NCBI RefSeq assembly: GCF_021513135.1
Contig: NZ_CP090981.1
Span: 2,840,025 to 2,904,024 of the forward strand
DNA: 64,000 bases
Direction: 5' to 3'
Source of the DNA: Vibrio sp. SS-MA-C1-2
GTDB lineage: Bacteria > Pseudomonadota > Gammaproteobacteria > Enterobacterales > Vibrionaceae
Of this stretch, positions 1 to 8,709 are shown one piece after another. Made by a program: the position numbers and the translations under genes. Under the pieces are notes generated by a model that saw only the letters and a list, made by a program, of their open reading frames with translations, searched no databases and was not told the DNA's origin. Positions within the stretch are counted from its first letter, which is position 1, and every line of letters begins with the position of its first letter.

Positions 1-221
1 TCCTTGGCTTTGATGCTGCTACTGAATCTCAGCAACTTCATTATGTACGCTTCATTACCACAACTGAAGGCCAATATCCGCAGTTTGATAGCTCGCAACA
101 CCAATTCAATAGCCAAACGCCAATGATGAATAAGTATCAGCGTATGCTTGCTGAATGGAAAGCCTGCCCACGTCAATACCATTTATCAGCTGCTGAGTTA
201 CAGAAAATTCTTGCTGCTTAA
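1..221 (+). CDS. C-terminal fragment of an unrecognised protein
   Basis: An open frame enters from the left edge (first full codon at 3) and ends at TAA 219-221, giving 72 residues. The end is charged and aromatic ([20 protein letters not shown]). No start codon lies in the window. I do not recognise the family. A hairpin followed by a T run sits about 50 bp downstream, which supports this as a real gene end. Confidence 0.6.
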   Translation, partial: LGFDAATESQQLHYVRFITTTEGQYPQFDSSQHQFNSQTPMMNKYQRMLAEWKACPRQYHLSAAELQKILAA

Positions 222-274
222 TCCATCGCGTTTCTACACGCCTAAATAATGGAAGTCCAAACGGCAGCAATTAA

Positions 275-329
275 AAAGAGAGTCTGGTTCGTTTTGCGTT
301 CATCGCCAAACAACCGCTCTCTTTTTTTA
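275..329 (+). terminator. Rho-independent terminator of the left-edge gene
   Basis: An AAAGAGAG arm at about 275-282 pairs with CTCTCTTT at 317-324, followed by a run of T. The loop of about 34 nt contains weaker inner pairing. It lies directly downstream of the stop at 221. Confidence 0.6.
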
Positions 330-360
330 TGCTTCGCACGGTTTCATATTGACTCTGTAC

Positions 361-409
361 TACCTAAAATAATTGGCGTTATTAGTAGATGGTAAGTAAG
401 AAGGGTATA
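361..409 (+). repeat. ERIC-like repeat, internally deleted copy
   Basis: The left terminus (tacctaaaataattggcgtt) is joined directly to the right terminus (taagaagggtata), so the middle ~80 bp of the ~125 bp element is missing. Full copies lie elsewhere in this window, for example at 3052 and 13236. Confidence 0.75.
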
Positions 410-481
410 TGGTTTCTATTCTTTCATCATTGATTTTTAGTTATACTTAGCGACAACCTAATTCTACTCGAGTATTTATTA

Positions 482-1303
482 ATGTCATTCCAGTGCCCTC
501 TCTGCTTTTCTGCTCTTAATCAAAATAATCATCACTGGGTATGCGAAAATAATCATCAATTTGATCTCGCAAAAGAAGGCTACGTAAATCTGATGCCTGC
601 TCATCACAAACGCTCAAAGAACCCGGGTGATAATAAAGAGATGATGCAAGCGAGACGTGCTTTTTTAGAAAACGAGCATTATCAACCACTTCGTCAAGCG
701 GTAATCAAGGAAGTGACGGCTCATTTAGAAACGAACCAAGCTCTTAAAGTTTTAGATATTGGTTGTGGTGAGGGGTATTATACATCGGCGTTAGCCACTA
801 AATTACAAGAGTACAACGAGAAAAGCCAAGTTTACGGATTAGATATCTCTAAAGTCGCCATTAAATTTGCTGCTAAACGTTATCCTCAAGCCGATTTTTG
901 TGTTGCATCTAGTCACCGTCTACCTTTTGCGGATAACTCCCTTGATGGTATTGTACGTATTTATGCACCATGTAAAGCGGAAGAGTTATCACGCGTGATT
1001 AAATCAGATGGCATCATTGTGACGGTAACCCCTGCAGCTCGTCATCTTTATCAGCTAAAAGAAAAGGTTTATCAGAGCGTAAAACTCCATGAAACTCAAC
1101 CAGAAGAAATTGCAGGTTTTGAATTGATTAAACAGACGTTACTGCCTTATAGCATGGATTTAAATAGCCAAGATGCAACAGCTCTACTTCAAATGACACC
1201 GTTTGCTTGGCGAGCTTCAGAGCAAGTTTGGCAGCAGTTAGAAGCAGAAAATGATCATCAAATTGAAGCTGACTTCTCAATCTCAATTTATCGAAAAAAG
1301 TAA
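482..1303 (+). CDS. rlmA: 23S rRNA (guanine-N1)-methyltransferase RlmA
   Basis: This is a SAM-dependent methyltransferase that modifies a single guanine in helix 35 of 23S rRNA (G745 in E. coli). The 273 residues match the family length (269 in E. coli). An N-terminal zinc-binding module is visible as C5-x2-C8, C21 and H25, followed by the conserved stretch HQFDLAKEGYVNL. The SAM-binding glycine motif VLDIGCGEGYY lies near residue 90. The gene stands alone, with a bidirectional terminator after it shared with yfcL on the other strand. The deleted ERIC-like copy at 361-409 lies just upstream. The assignment is firm from overall similarity to the E. coli enzyme. Confidence 0.95.
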   Translation: MSFQCPLCFSALNQNNHHWVCENNHQFDLAKEGYVNLMPAHHKRSKNPGDNKEMMQARRAFLENEHYQPLRQAVIKEVTAHLETNQALKVLDIGCGEGYYTSALATKLQEYNEKSQVYGLDISKVAIKFAAKRYPQADFCVASSHRLPFADNSLDGIVRIYAPCKAEELSRVIKSDGIIVTVTPAARHLYQLKEKVYQSVKLHETQPEEIAGFELIKQTLLPYSMDLNSQDATALLQMTPFAWRASEQVWQQLEAENDHQIEADFSISIYRKK

Positions 1304-1336
1304 TCCTTTATTTTATATATCACTGAATAAAAAATA

Positions 1337-1381
1337 AAAAAGGTCGAAGACTGTTTGATGGTAACAGCCTTCGACCTTTTA
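1337..1381. terminator. Bidirectional terminator between rlmA and yfcL
   Basis: AAAAGGTCGAAG pairs perfectly with CTTCGACCTTTT. An inner GTT/AAC pair closes a short loop. An A run on the left and a T run on the right make it usable from both converging genes. Confidence 0.9.
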
Positions 1382-1413
1382 GTGATTCTTTAATATGAAT
1401 CCCAAGATTTAAA

Positions 1414-1677
1414 TTATTTCTGCAGCTCATTCCAACAATTAACAACTAAAGCGAAGTCCGCTGGCGTTAGTTCATTCTGGTTTGCAGTCACACTTTCTAA
1501 TACTTGCTGCTTAAAAATATCGAGATCTTCAATATTTTCTAATTCACAACTCGCAGCAGCAAGAGAGATATGTCCACGTAAATAACCATTAGCAAACAGT
1601 TGATCCTCAGTAGAGGTCTCTACCATCGCATCCATCATATCCATTAGTTTTTCTTCGTAATCTTGAATTGTCATCAC
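1414..1677 (-). CDS. yfcL: YfcL family protein
   Basis: This small acidic protein of 87 residues resembles E. coli YfcL, which also lies next to aroC. The shared core is the segment DQLFANGYLRGHISLA near residues 25-40, and the C-terminal part is ALVVNCWNEL. No catalytic motif, signal peptide or membrane segment is visible, and the family has no established function. It lies downstream of aroC on the same strand. The 112-bp gap between the two contains an ERIC-like repeat, so transcriptional coupling is uncertain. Confidence 0.85.
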   Translation of the reverse strand: MMTIQDYEEKLMDMMDAMVETSTEDQLFANGYLRGHISLAAASCELENIEDLDIFKQQVLESVTANQNELTPADFALVVNCWNELQK

Positions 1678-1702
1678 TTATATATCCGTTGTTACGTATT
1701 GC

Positions 1703-1781
1703 TATACCCTTGATATTTGAAGTCACTAGGTTGTTGTTAGCGTCCATTCGCTGACTAGCAACTTCAATTATTTGGGATATA
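1703..1781 (-). repeat. ERIC-like repeat, internally deleted, minus orientation
   Basis: It reads tatacccttgatatttgaag at one end and acttcaattatttgggatata at the other, with the central part of the palindrome missing. It fills most of the gap between aroC and yfcL, so it would be transcribed in an aroC-yfcL message. Confidence 0.8.
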
Positions 1782-1788
1782 CCGTTAA

Positions 1789-2874
1789 TTAAATTTTTGG
1801 TGTCAATGTTTCCACATGCATATTTTGACCACGGTGGCGCAATAAATGATCCATTAACGTAATTGCCATCATCGCTTCTGCAATTGGGACGGCTCGAATA
1901 CCCACACATGGATCATGACGCCCTTTGGTGATCACTTCAGCTTCGTTGCCCTCAACATCAATCGTTTGTCCTGGAACCGTAATACTTGATGTTGGTTTCA
2001 TCGCAATATGAGCGACAATATCTTGCCCTGAGGAGATACCCCCTAAGATACCACCAGCATGGTTAGATTCAAAACCGGTTGGTGTCATTGCGTCACGGTG
2101 TTCGCTGCCTTTCTGCTTAACAACGTCAAAACCATCACCAATTTCAACCCCTTTAACCGCATTAATTCCCATTAAAGAGTGAGCAATTTCAGCATCTAAA
2201 CGGTCAAAAACAGGTTCACCAAGGCCAACAGGCACATGCTGAGCAACAACCGTCACTTTAGCTCCAATTGAATCGCCTTCTTTTTTTAGTTGACGGATCA
2301 GTTGATCAAACGGTTCAACTTTCGAAGCATCAGGAGAGAAAAATAGGTTATTGCCAATCTCATCCCAATCCACAGTTTCAATGCTGATATCCCCCATTTG
2401 CGAGAGATAACCACGAACCTCAACACCAAATACCGCTTTCAGGTACTTTTTCGCCACAGCACCAGCCGCAACTCGCATCGCCGTTTCACGAGCAGAAGAG
2501 CGACCACCACCACGATAATCCCTTACTCCATACTTTTGGTGATAAGTGTAATCTGCATGTCCCGGACGAAATAGATCTTTAATTTTTGAATAATCTTTCG
2601 ATCGTTGATCCGTATTTTCAATGATTAAGCCAATAGATGTCCCTGTTGTTTGACCTTCAAAAACACCAGACAAAATTTTCACTTCATCAGCTTCTTGACG
2701 CTGGGTTGTATAACGAGAAGTACCCGGTTTACGACGATCTAAATCAACTTGTAAATCTGCTTCAGAGAGTTCTAAACCAGGAGGACAGCCATCAATAATG
2801 CAGCCTAATGCCAAACCATGACTCTCACCAAATGTTGTAACTCTGAATTGTTGTCCTATTGTATTTCCAGCCAT
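1789..2874 (-). CDS. aroC: Chorismate synthase
   Basis: This enzyme converts 5-enolpyruvylshikimate-3-phosphate to chorismate with reduced FMN, the last common step to aromatic amino acids, folates and quinones. The 361 residues are the normal bacterial length. Signature segments are present in order: [10 protein letters not shown] near residue 14, [14 protein letters not shown] near 105, [19 protein letters not shown] near 122, and [17 protein letters not shown] near 320. These supply the FMN and substrate contacts of the family. The start is the ATG at 2874. The ERIC-like element begins only a few bases beyond the stop codon. Confidence 0.98.
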   Translation of the reverse strand: MAGNTIGQQFRVTTFGESHGLALGCIIDGCPPGLELSEADLQVDLDRRKPGTSRYTTQRQEADEVKILSGVFEGQTTGTSIGLIIENTDQRSKDYSKIKDLFRPGHADYTYHQKYGVRDYRGGGRSSARETAMRVAAGAVAKKYLKAVFGVEVRGYLSQMGDISIETVDWDEIGNNLFFSPDASKVEPFDQLIRQLKKEGDSIGAKVTVVAQHVPVGLGEPVFDRLDAEIAHSLMGINAVKGVEIGDGFDVVKQKGSEHRDAMTPTGFESNHAGGILGGISSGQDIVAHIAMKPTSSITVPGQTIDVEGNEAEVITKGRHDPCVGIRAVPIAEAMMAITLMDHLLRHRGQNMHVETLTPKI

Positions 2875-3051
2875 GACATCCTCATTATCTATTTCTGTTG
2901 CTGTAACCCATCCATTTGGATACAGCCATTATCTTGTATTCGTTAGCTCTATCTCTCAATAGTGTCGTTATCTTGGAAAAGAGTAAAGGATTTATTGCTT
3001 CATTTCGCTGGTTATTTAATCAGTTAGAAAATGTGGCATTTTTAGCGGTAG

Positions 3052-3178
3052 ATACTCAAAGTCATTGGCGTTGCTAGTAGGCGGTAAATGAGTGAAGCCC
3101 CATGACTATAGGTGTACTCTATGATTGGGGCGAACGAGTGCAGTCAACAACCTAGCAACTTCAAGTAAGAAGGGGATA
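3052..3178 (+). repeat. ERIC-like repeat, full length
   Basis: This ~127 bp imperfect palindrome has the features shared by all copies: ttggcgttgctagtaggcgg near the left end, ccccatgactataggtgtac in the centre, and acctagcaacttcaagtaag at the right. The conserved pieces aattRgMgttgc, GGCGGYAAGTGAGTGA, GCAGYCAACaacCT and TTCAAGTAwGAaGGGTATA match the layout of ERIC/IRU elements. Apart from this copy I see nothing in the 2875-3273 gap. Confidence 0.85.
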
Positions 3179-3273
3179 GAGATAAAACAATAACACTTAA
3201 AAATATCATCATAGACTTTTAAATAATTAAGCTATAGTAAAAGTTGTCACATTTAATATAGAGAGATGATTTA

Positions 3274-4158
3274 ATGGTTAAAAATACACTTGATGACTTC
3301 TACCTTTTTTGTCAGGTAGTCAAATATGGCAGTATGAAGAAAGTCAGCGAATTGACAGGACTTCCGATGTCAACCATTAGCCGTCGGATCTCTAATTTAG
3401 AATCTAGCACTAAAACAACACTTTTAATCCGAGCAAAAAATAAAATTTATCCAACCAATGATGGTAAGCGATTTTATGAACAGATTGGAGATAAAGCAGA
3501 GATGTTTTATCAGTCTATCGATAACTTAAAGAAAGACATGGGTGAAATATCAGGGACAGTTGTTCTTTCAATACCTAGCGCGTTTTATGCTTATCATCTC
3601 AATAAACACATTGTTAAATTATTACTAAAACACCCTGAGCTGATTATAAAAATCCAGACCCCAGAAAACCCCAATCAAATAAAAGATAATGTGGATATTG
3701 CATTAACAATCGGTGAGTTAAAAGACAGTAATCTCATTGCTCGAACATTGTTAAATGTTGGCATTTCTGCGGTAGCAAGCCCTGAATTTATTGAGCAAAA
3801 TTTAGAAGAGATTGAAAATAATCACATCGAACAACTACCTTATATATCAACATGGGTTGATCCCACTCTTTATATAAAAGAACAAGATACCGATGAAATT
3901 ATAAAAATAATACCCAATACAAAACTAGTATTAGGTACATTAGATCTTATTTATGAAGCACTTGAAATGTCCGTTGGTTTTTCAACTGTTCCGACACATC
4001 TCTTACCTGATAACTCTAAACTTGAAGTGATTCCATCGATAAGAATACCGAAGATCCAAGCATCATTAATGTACAGAAGTAGAAACAGTCAATCAGCGGC
4101 ACAACAATTAGTGATTAAAACAATTTTAGATATATTCAAAGATATTAAGTTAGATTAA
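3274..4158 (+). CDS. LysR family transcriptional regulator
   Basis: A 294-residue protein with an N-terminal winged helix-turn-helix (residues about 5-62, with the recognition region SELTGLPMSTISRRISNLE), then a linker helix and a LysR substrate-binding domain (about 90-290). It is unusually rich in Lys, Ile and Asn. It lies on the + strand about 700 bp upstream of the first decarboxylase, in the same direction. That makes it a plausible local regulator of the decarboxylase/efflux block, but nothing in its sequence names the ligand. A gagag ribosome site precedes the ATG. An imperfect CTCCC(C)TTTAT/ATAAAAGGGAG hairpin at about 4175-4213 follows the stop, without a T run. Confidence 0.9.
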   Translation: MVKNTLDDFYLFCQVVKYGSMKKVSELTGLPMSTISRRISNLESSTKTTLLIRAKNKIYPTNDGKRFYEQIGDKAEMFYQSIDNLKKDMGEISGTVVLSIPSAFYAYHLNKHIVKLLLKHPELIIKIQTPENPNQIKDNVDIALTIGELKDSNLIARTLLNVGISAVASPEFIEQNLEEIENNHIEQLPYISTWVDPTLYIKEQDTDEIIKIIPNTKLVLGTLDLIYEALEMSVGFSTVPTHLLPDNSKLEVIPSIRIPKIQASLMYRSRNSQSAAQQLVIKTILDIFKDIKLD

Positions 4159-4237
4159 CCTCTGCCATTACTCACCTCCCCTTTATCAATGAATGAAAAA
4201 AATAAAAGGGAGGCGCATTCTTCATCATAGACAAACC

Positions 4238-4292
4238 TATCCCTTTCACACTTAAAGTCGCTTGTTGACTGTATTCGTCTCCCCTAATCATA
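4238..4292 (-). repeat. Half ERIC-like repeat abutting a full copy
   Basis: The bases tatccctttcacacttaaag and then gttgactgtattcgtc...aatcatag match the first half of a minus-oriented ERIC-like element. It stops abruptly where the next copy begins with atacccttctt at 4293-4294, giving a head-to-tail compound element. Confidence 0.6.
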
Positions 4293-4407
4293 GATACCCT
4301 TCTTACTTGAAGTTGCTAGGTTATTGGCTACGTTCAATCATATAGCGCATCTAGACTCATGAGGCCTCACTTGCTTGCCGCCTACTAGTAATGCCAATTA
4401 TTTTAGC
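4293..4407 (-). repeat. ERIC-like repeat, minus orientation
   Basis: This copy runs from atacccttcttacttgaagt to gccgcctactagtaatgcca and attatttta. Its end lies two bases before the left edge of the decarboxylase duplication (4409). Confidence 0.85.
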
Positions 4408-4456
4408 TCTAGTTCAACAACACCTTTTCTTCAATATCCATAAATGAAACGCCCTC

Positions 4457-4471
4457 GGAATTGTCAGTTCC
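4457..4471. promoter_or_regulatory. Imperfect palindrome, candidate operator (copy A, distal)
   Basis: GGAATTGTCAGTTCC is a 15-bp near-palindrome. It sits inside a wider imperfect inverted repeat whose arms end in ATATCCA (about 4434) and TGGATAT (about 4482). A sister site with one base changed lies 171 bp downstream. The spacing and repetition suggest binding of a dimeric regulator, possibly the LysR protein encoded at 3274; this is inference. Confidence 0.5.
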
Positions 4472-4627
4472 ATTTTTATCTCTGGATATAAAATTAAAAT
4501 CGTTTAATATTTAACTCATCAACAACGGGGAACAAATTAATAACCGTTACTTAATATTTAAACCCTGAATAATTTAAATATCACGACAACATTAAAATAG
4601 GTCTGACATTAAAAACCAAGGCATGAT

Positions 4628-4642
4628 GGAATTGACAGTTCC
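4628..4642. promoter_or_regulatory. Imperfect palindrome over a -35 box (copy A, proximal)
   Basis: GGAATTGACAGTTCC contains the consensus -35 hexamer TTGACA at 4632-4637, so a protein bound here would compete with RNA polymerase. No good -10 at 16-18 bp is obvious; TATA-like runs lie further down near 4680. The ATG is about 230 bp downstream. Confidence 0.5.
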
Positions 4643-4868
4643 AAATTAAGTTATCGAAATTAGTCAGGAATTTATTTACTATATAAACAAGACACACACT
4701 TTTAAAACATATAACCGTACATTTTATATATAGAAATCAAATACGCTTATTTTATATTTAAACTTTAAATTTAAAACAAGCCATTAAACATATCCGTACT
4801 GCAGCAAGAATATATTAACTAAATCTTGCTTAACAACCATTATTTATTTTAATAAAAGAGAATACAGC

Positions 4869-6557
4869 ATGAAAATCACAATTTCAGATTATTTATTAAC
4901 TCGTCTAAAAGAACTTAATGTCAACAAAGCGTTTGGTATTCCAGGCGATTACGTATTACCTTTCTTTGACCGTTTAATTGATGGCGAGCACGGTGTTGAA
5001 CACGTATTAAGTCGCAACGAATTAAATGGCACTTACGCTGCAGATGGATATGCAAAAGTAAATGGTTTTGGTGCAATGGCAGTGACGTTTGGTGTTGGCT
5101 CATTAAGTACGGTTAACGCCGTTGCCGGTGCTTATTCAGATGATACTCCACTGATTGTTATTTGTGGCGCACCAGCAACGCCAGTGCTAAATACACCAAC
5201 CGATAAACTTTACCATCATGTTGTTGGCAATGACTTTGATACTAGTTTAAAAGTATTTGAAAACATCACCATTGCCAGTGAACGTATTATGACGGCTGAA
5301 TCAGCACCGGTGATTATCGATACCATGCTCCGTAAAGCGTATCAAATGAAAAAGCCTATTTACTTAGAGCTGCCTTATGATATTCAGACAACCATGATTG
5401 ACGCACCGACCAGCGAACTTGATCTTATGTTGAATCAGTCATCTCAGCATAATTTAAATATCGCTCTCGATGCCGCTAAATCAATCATTATGGCAAGTAA
5501 AACACGCTCAATCGTTACAGGTCATCAATTACAACGTGAAGAGATGATTGATGAAGGGTTACAGTTAGTTGAACGATTAAATGCCGCTGTCGCAACGACC
5601 TTTACTTGTAAAATAGGCGTATTTGAAGATCACCCAAATGCAGTGGGTATCTACATGGGTAAAGTGTGTGAACCGTACACCAATGAGATGGTTGAAGGTG
5701 CCGATGTGGCTATTACATTGGGTGTGTCAAATAATGAGTTTGATACTGGGGTATTCTCTTCAGAAATTGGGCATGAAGAAGGTAAACACCGCATCACCAT
5801 CGAACAAAACCGTGTTGTGATTGATCAAACGGTTTATGACAATGTCTTTTTACGTGAATTCTTACCTCAATTATTGGATTCATTAGTCGATGTCACTAAA
5901 GGTGTATTAAACCTTGAAGATCGTCGTAAATTTGCTTTTGAGCACAAAGATAAATTTGAAGCAACCGACGCGGCACTAACCATTGACCGTCTGTTCATAC
6001 AGTTTTCTAACTACCTGAAACCTGGCGATCTATTTTATGCTGATACCGGTGGTTTCATTAACAGTTCACAAGCTGAATTCCCATCAGACATTGTGATGCA
6101 CGGCTGTGGTAACTGGGGGTCATTAGGCGCTGGATTTGGTATGTTCTGTGGTGCTGTATTTACAGAAAAAGCCGATACAAGCCGTCTGGTCACGATTCAA
6201 GGCGAAGGGGCATTTAATATGTCAGCGCAAGAGCTATCAAACCTCATTGAATATAAGAAAGATGCGGTTATCTTTATCCTTGATAATTCAGGTTATGGCG
6301 CAGAGCGTGCTATTCACCCAGGAAAACAACGTTCATACAATGATATTCCGGTGTGGAATTATGAAGAACTGGGTGTTGCATTTGGTGGTACAAAAGGGGT
6401 AGATACTGATGGCTTTATTGTTCGTACCGAAAAAGAGATGGAAGCGACATTAACAACATTAGAAAATCCAAAAGGCGTGAATATTGTTCGAGTGATGCTA
6501 GACCCTTGGGATTCTGCATCATTTAACATTCGTTTTAGCCAGTTACTACGTCACTAA
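4869..6557 (+). CDS. Thiamine-diphosphate 2-keto acid decarboxylase, copy A
   Basis: A 562-residue enzyme of the pyruvate/indolepyruvate/phenylpyruvate decarboxylase family, which converts a 2-keto acid to an aldehyde and CO2. Family residues are visible: D27 in GIPGD, catalytic E51 in NELNGTYAADGYA, the pair H116-H117 in LYHHVVGNDFD, and E479 in SGYGAER. The cofactor-metal motif is GEG (445-447) rather than GDG, with N473 and G475 retained. The substrate cannot be read from the sequence. It has a long leader with two palindromes and a hairpin terminator. A copy 3,841 bp downstream differs only at residues 249 (I here), 344 (K) and 530 (T). No signal peptide, so cytoplasmic. Confidence 0.9.
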   Translation: MKITISDYLLTRLKELNVNKAFGIPGDYVLPFFDRLIDGEHGVEHVLSRNELNGTYAADGYAKVNGFGAMAVTFGVGSLSTVNAVAGAYSDDTPLIVICGAPATPVLNTPTDKLYHHVVGNDFDTSLKVFENITIASERIMTAESAPVIIDTMLRKAYQMKKPIYLELPYDIQTTMIDAPTSELDLMLNQSSQHNLNIALDAAKSIIMASKTRSIVTGHQLQREEMIDEGLQLVERLNAAVATTFTCKIGVFEDHPNAVGIYMGKVCEPYTNEMVEGADVAITLGVSNNEFDTGVFSSEIGHEEGKHRITIEQNRVVIDQTVYDNVFLREFLPQLLDSLVDVTKGVLNLEDRRKFAFEHKDKFEATDAALTIDRLFIQFSNYLKPGDLFYADTGGFINSSQAEFPSDIVMHGCGNWGSLGAGFGMFCGAVFTEKADTSRLVTIQGEGAFNMSAQELSNLIEYKKDAVIFILDNSGYGAERAIHPGKQRSYNDIPVWNYEELGVAFGGTKGVDTDGFIVRTEKEMEATLTTLENPKGVNIVRVMLDPWDSASFNIRFSQLLRH

Positions 6558-6580
6558 TAAATACTTTTAAAAGTTAAAAA

Positions 6581-6616
6581 TAGAGCTTTCTCATCCTTAG
6601 AGTTAGCTCTCTTTTC
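6581..6616 (+). terminator. Probable terminator after decarboxylase copy A
   Basis: AGAGCT (6582-6587) pairs with AGCTCT (6605-6610), followed by cttttc. In copy B the same hairpin is directly followed by an ERIC-like repeat in place of the T-rich end. Confidence 0.5.
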
Positions 6617-6701
6617 ATTCATTATTAAATTTATTTTTCAAAGCAATAAACATTAATTTCAATAATTCATTTTAATATTATTTAAGTTAATACTTGTCAA
6701 T

Positions 6702-8096
6702 ATGAGTGTAAACATGAAAATTTTAAATAAAGTAAAATATAGTTCTTATATATTAGGGGCTACATTATTCTCTGGCTCTTTATTTGCTGACCAATTATTA
6801 CCTATTCCAAAGTATGATGGTGATATTACTGATCGAGGTTATTTGTTAGGTGACCTTGGCGGTTACAGAACTAAGCTTGCAGATAAAGGCGTTCAAATAG
6901 ATTTTTCTACTACCTCTGTTTTGCAAGGAATAACAGATGGTGGAGTGAGCCAAGGCAGTGAAGTCGGTACAAGTTACGACTTTTTAATGAATATTGATTT
7001 GATGAAGATGGGATTAGTTCCTGGTGGATTAATTACCATGCGATTAGAAGGCGATAGTGGTAGCTCGATTAATTCAGCTTCAGGTAACTGGCCAACCATG
7101 GCGCCAAATTACAATGCCATCATGCCGTTAACCGATATGCCTGGCGATGATAGTAATACTTTTGATCTGACAACACTTACATATACCCAGTTTTTATCAG
7201 AGAAATTTGGTGTTTTTATTGGTCGTTTTGATAATAACCATCAAGCCTACATGCAAGAATTTGCCGGTGGCGGCCAGAAGGTTGGCGAACGCGGCTTTAT
7301 GAATATGTCGTTGGCATTAAATCCAATTGTTGCCAATTTACAGCCTTATACGACGGCTTTAGGTGGCGGTGCTTTTTATCAATTTACTGATAAATCAAGC
7401 TTAACTGTTATTGTCCAAGATGCACGAGAAAGTTCCAGTGAATTGGGATTAGATCAACTTGGAGAGGCTGGATACAATGTCTATGTGGGTTATTATCAGC
7501 AATATCAAATCAGTGACAAACCCGGCGGCCTATTTTTAGCGGGATTCTACAATAATAACGCCACCTTACCGGTTGTTTCAGGTAGAAAAGGTTCTCGTCT
7601 TGACAATGGTATGTCAATTGACCGTACAGAAACAAAACGTGAAGGCAGTGCAGTTGCTTTTAACCTATGGCAATACGTTTCCCTGTTTGATCAAAATTAT
7701 GATGGTTCAGCACTTAATTTAACCGATAATACTCCAGACCTAAAAGGTATTGGTGTCTTTGTTCAAGGTGGTATGGCAGATCCTGATATTAGCTTACAAA
7801 AATGGAACATTGCTTTAGGTGTCGGTGGTAAAGGGCTTTTTGATAGTCGACCAAATGATACTTTCGGTATCGGTTATTATTATAATGCCATGAATGATTC
7901 AAAAGTATTGATGGGTAATGACTATTTACAAGTGATTGAAGATTCAAGAGATAACCAACACGGTTGGGAGCTTTATTACGACTTTGCCGTCACACCTTGG
8001 TTAAGCATAACACCAGATATTCAATTTAACTCATCAGATAGTATCGGAGTCGATGATAGCACTATCTTAGGTTTAAGAGTCAATATCACGTATTAA
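6702..8096 (+). CDS. OprB-like carbohydrate-selective porin family protein
   Basis: A 464-residue outer-membrane beta-barrel protein. An N-terminal signal peptide ends at about residue 29 (ATLFSGSLFA-DQLL). The mature start LGDLGGYRTKLADKGVQ, the interior FVQGG-type segments and the C-terminal aromatic end ILGLRVNITY fit the OprB family, in which members import sugars or aromatic compounds. An alternative start is the ATG at 6714 (residue 5). It lies between the two decarboxylase copies. The last codons of a second copy survive after decarboxylase B, so porin and decarboxylase were duplicated as a unit. The solute is unknown. Confidence 0.85.
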   Translation: MSVNMKILNKVKYSSYILGATLFSGSLFADQLLPIPKYDGDITDRGYLLGDLGGYRTKLADKGVQIDFSTTSVLQGITDGGVSQGSEVGTSYDFLMNIDLMKMGLVPGGLITMRLEGDSGSSINSASGNWPTMAPNYNAIMPLTDMPGDDSNTFDLTTLTYTQFLSEKFGVFIGRFDNNHQAYMQEFAGGGQKVGERGFMNMSLALNPIVANLQPYTTALGGGAFYQFTDKSSLTVIVQDARESSSELGLDQLGEAGYNVYVGYYQQYQISDKPGGLFLAGFYNNNATLPVVSGRKGSRLDNGMSIDRTETKREGSAVAFNLWQYVSLFDQNYDGSALNLTDNTPDLKGIGVFVQGGMADPDISLQKWNIALGVGGKGLFDSRPNDTFGIGYYYNAMNDSKVLMGNDYLQVIEDSRDNQHGWELYYDFAVTPWLSITPDIQFNSSDSIGVDDSTILGLRVNITY

Positions 8097-8115
8097 AATT
8101 AGTATTTGTCTGTCT

Positions 8116-8243
8116 TATACCTGAAGTAATTGGCGTTGCTAGTAGGCGGCAAGCAAGTGTGTCCCCATGAGTATAGGTGCGCTATATGATTGGGACGTAC
8201 CAGCGTTGCCAACAACCTAGCAGCTTCCAGTCAAAAAAATATA
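8116..8243 (+). repeat. ERIC-like repeat, plus orientation
   Basis: It begins tatacctgaagtaattggcg and ends in a degraded right terminus (agcttccagtcaaaaaaata). It lies between the porin and the leader of decarboxylase copy B, ending about 5 bp before the duplication boundary at 8249. Confidence 0.85.
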
Positions 8244-8296
8244 AGTACCTAGTTCAACTGTATCTTTTCTTCAATATCCATAAATGAAACGCCCTC

Positions 8297-8311
8297 GGAA
8301 TTGTCAGTTCC
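8297..8311. promoter_or_regulatory. Imperfect palindrome, candidate operator (copy B, distal)
   Basis: GGAATTGTCAGTTCC, identical to the site at 4457, including the flanking inverted arms. Its retention in both leaders fits a functional site, but the leaders are so similar overall that conservation alone is weak evidence. Confidence 0.5.
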
Positions 8312-8468
8312 ATTTTTATCTCTGGATATAAAATTAAAATCGTTTAATATTTAACTCATCAACAACGGGGAACAAATTAATAACCGTTAACTTAATATTT
8401 AAACCCTGAACAATTTAAATGTCACGACAACATTAAAATAGGTCTGACATTAAAAACCAAGACATGAT

Positions 8469-8483
8469 GGAATTGACAGTTCC
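8469..8483. promoter_or_regulatory. Imperfect palindrome over a -35 box (copy B, proximal)
   Basis: GGAATTGACAGTTCC with TTGACA at 8473-8478, identical to the site at 4628. It is 172 bp from the distal palindrome rather than 171, because of a one-base insertion near 8390. Confidence 0.5.
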
Positions 8484-8709
8484 AAATTAAGTTATCGAAA
8501 TTAGTCAGGAATTTATTTACTATATAAACAAGACACACACTTTTAAAATATATAACCGTACATTTTATATATAGAAATCAAATACGCTTATTTTATATTT
8601 AAACTTTAAATTTAAAACAAGCCATTAAACATATCCATACTGCAGCAAGAATATATTAACTAAATCTTGCTTAACAACCATTATTTATTTTAATAAAAGA
8701 GAATACAGC

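Larger units (their letters stand above)
4409..6610 (+). repeat. Direct duplication, copy A (leader + decarboxylase + terminator hairpin)
   Basis: From ctagttcaac at 4409 to agttagctct at 6610 the sequence is repeated almost base for base at 8249-10444, a direct repeat of about 2.2 kb. It covers about 460 bp of AT-rich leader, the whole decarboxylase gene and the start of its terminator. Differences are few: one single-base indel and a few substitutions in the leader, a cluster of silent changes near 5017-5130, an identical stretch of about 450 bp, then scattered changes. Confidence 0.95.

Noticed and set aside
3052..3178. Intergenic palindromes considered as attachment sites or small RNA genes
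   Set aside because: The same ~125 bp unit recurs at a dozen unrelated places with consistent ends, which fits dispersed ERIC-like repeats.
5623..6402. Overlapping frames inside the decarboxylase genes
   Set aside because: They appear in both copies only because the copies are nearly identical. They show no ribosome sites or family features.
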